The notes under the pieces were generated by a model, which did no database searches, was not told where the DNA came from, and saw nothing but the letters and a program-made list of their open reading frames with translations. The translations under genes and the position numbers were made by a program. DNA of 45,455 nt from Pseudomonadota bacterium. GTDB taxonomy: Bacteria > Pseudomonadota > Alphaproteobacteria > UBA828. The first letter of the stretch is position 1; every line of letters starts with the position of its first letter. Where the stretch lies: assembly GCA_027624955.1 (NCBI GenBank), contig JAQBTG010000031.1:1-45455 (forward strand), read 5' to 3'. This document shows, one piece after another, positions 45,292-45,455 of the stretch.

Positions 45292-45381
45292 CTACTTATT
45301 TTCCATTTCCTTGCGCGCTTCAGCGTCCCGAAGGGTGTAATGACAAGAACTGCATTCCGCCATCACCGCGCCGATTTTCAT
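45292..45381 (-). pseudogene. 29-codon frame with a haem-c motif, possible cytochrome remnant
   Basis: The frame starts with ATG at 45381 and ends with TAG at 45292. It contains CSSCH (residues 10-14), the haem-binding CxxCH pattern, followed by a charged helix. There is no signal peptide or ribosome site and an in-frame stop lies upstream, so it is either a degraded cytochrome c end or chance. Confidence 0.25.
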
Positions 45382-45455
45382 GGAAACTTCTAGCCCGGAT
45401 TATTCACGGCGTGTCGTGATAGGGTCGGTGAGCGTAGATTAAGCTGTTGAAATGC

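Noticed and set aside
44809-45455. GTGCGC at 44809 as the 5' end of a group II intron
   Set aside because: No domain V hairpin, no reverse transcriptase and no further intron landmarks are visible before the window ends.
1-45455. CRISPR array, insertion sequence or prophage
   Set aside because: No regularly spaced repeats, transposase, integrase or phage structural gene was seen.

Overview
The window looks like a chromosomal segment of a GC-rich alphaproteobacterium. The inference rests on codon use, on the proteins resembling Rhodospirillales/Rhodobacterales-type families, and on its methylated-amine gene set. I see no phage, transposase, CRISPR array or plasmid backbone. Almost every gene is metabolic or regulatory, and most sit in tight operons.

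Region 1 (1-15.8 kb). After a gene-poor left end, a tRNA-Ser(GGA) and a small membrane protein, one long minus-strand operon runs from about 15.7 kb down to 0.9 kb. In transcription order it holds a possible 31-codon leader frame, an FAD amine oxidase of unknown substrate, a gamma-glutamylmethylamide synthetase-like enzyme (gmaS), the three parts of N-methylglutamate synthase (mgsA, mgsB, mgsC), an unrecognised 130-residue protein, the four subunits of N-methylglutamate dehydrogenase / heterotetrameric sarcosine oxidase (mgdA, mgdB, mgdC, mgdD), formate-tetrahydrofolate ligase (fhs) and a CodA-like deaminase. This is the indirect N-methylglutamate route of methylamine use. Methylamine is loaded on glutamate and moved to N-methylglutamate; the methyl group is then oxidised to the formaldehyde level on tetrahydrofolate, and Fhs interconverts formyl-THF and formate with ATP.

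Region 2 (15.8-24.7 kb). A divergent GntR/FCD regulator faces the operon across a spacer with two ATTGGT/ACCAAT palindromes. Next come a second glutamine-synthetase-like ligase and, divergent from it, a flavoprotein of the trimethylamine/dimethylamine/histamine dehydrogenase family with an altered substrate pocket. A Gfo/Idh/MocA oxidoreductase follows, then two acyl-CoA synthetases (PrpE-like and DmdB-like).

Region 3 (24.7-31.5 kb). A cupredoxin and a DUF4142 protein lie divergent from a LysR regulator. A fused hydantoinase A/B (5-oxoprolinase-like) protein is followed by a 60-residue zinc-ribbon protein.

Region 4 (31.7-37.3 kb). A CheB-CheR-PAS fusion is followed by a PAS hybrid histidine kinase with a receiver domain: a sensory pair.

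Region 5 (37.7-45.4 kb). A second hydantoinase/oxoprolinase protein is overlapped by a DUF917 protein and followed by a quinone-oxidoreductase-like MDR. Then come a class III aminotransferase and a convergent benzoylformate-decarboxylase-like ThDP enzyme. The right end has no convincing gene but carries a compact block of about 205 nt made of six stem-loops that I cannot assign to a known RNA family.

The least explained items are the right-end structured block, the leader frame and palindromes in front of the methylamine operon, the 130-residue protein inside that operon, and the pocket changes in the amine dehydrogenase. All functions are read from sequence by recall of family motifs; no database search was run.
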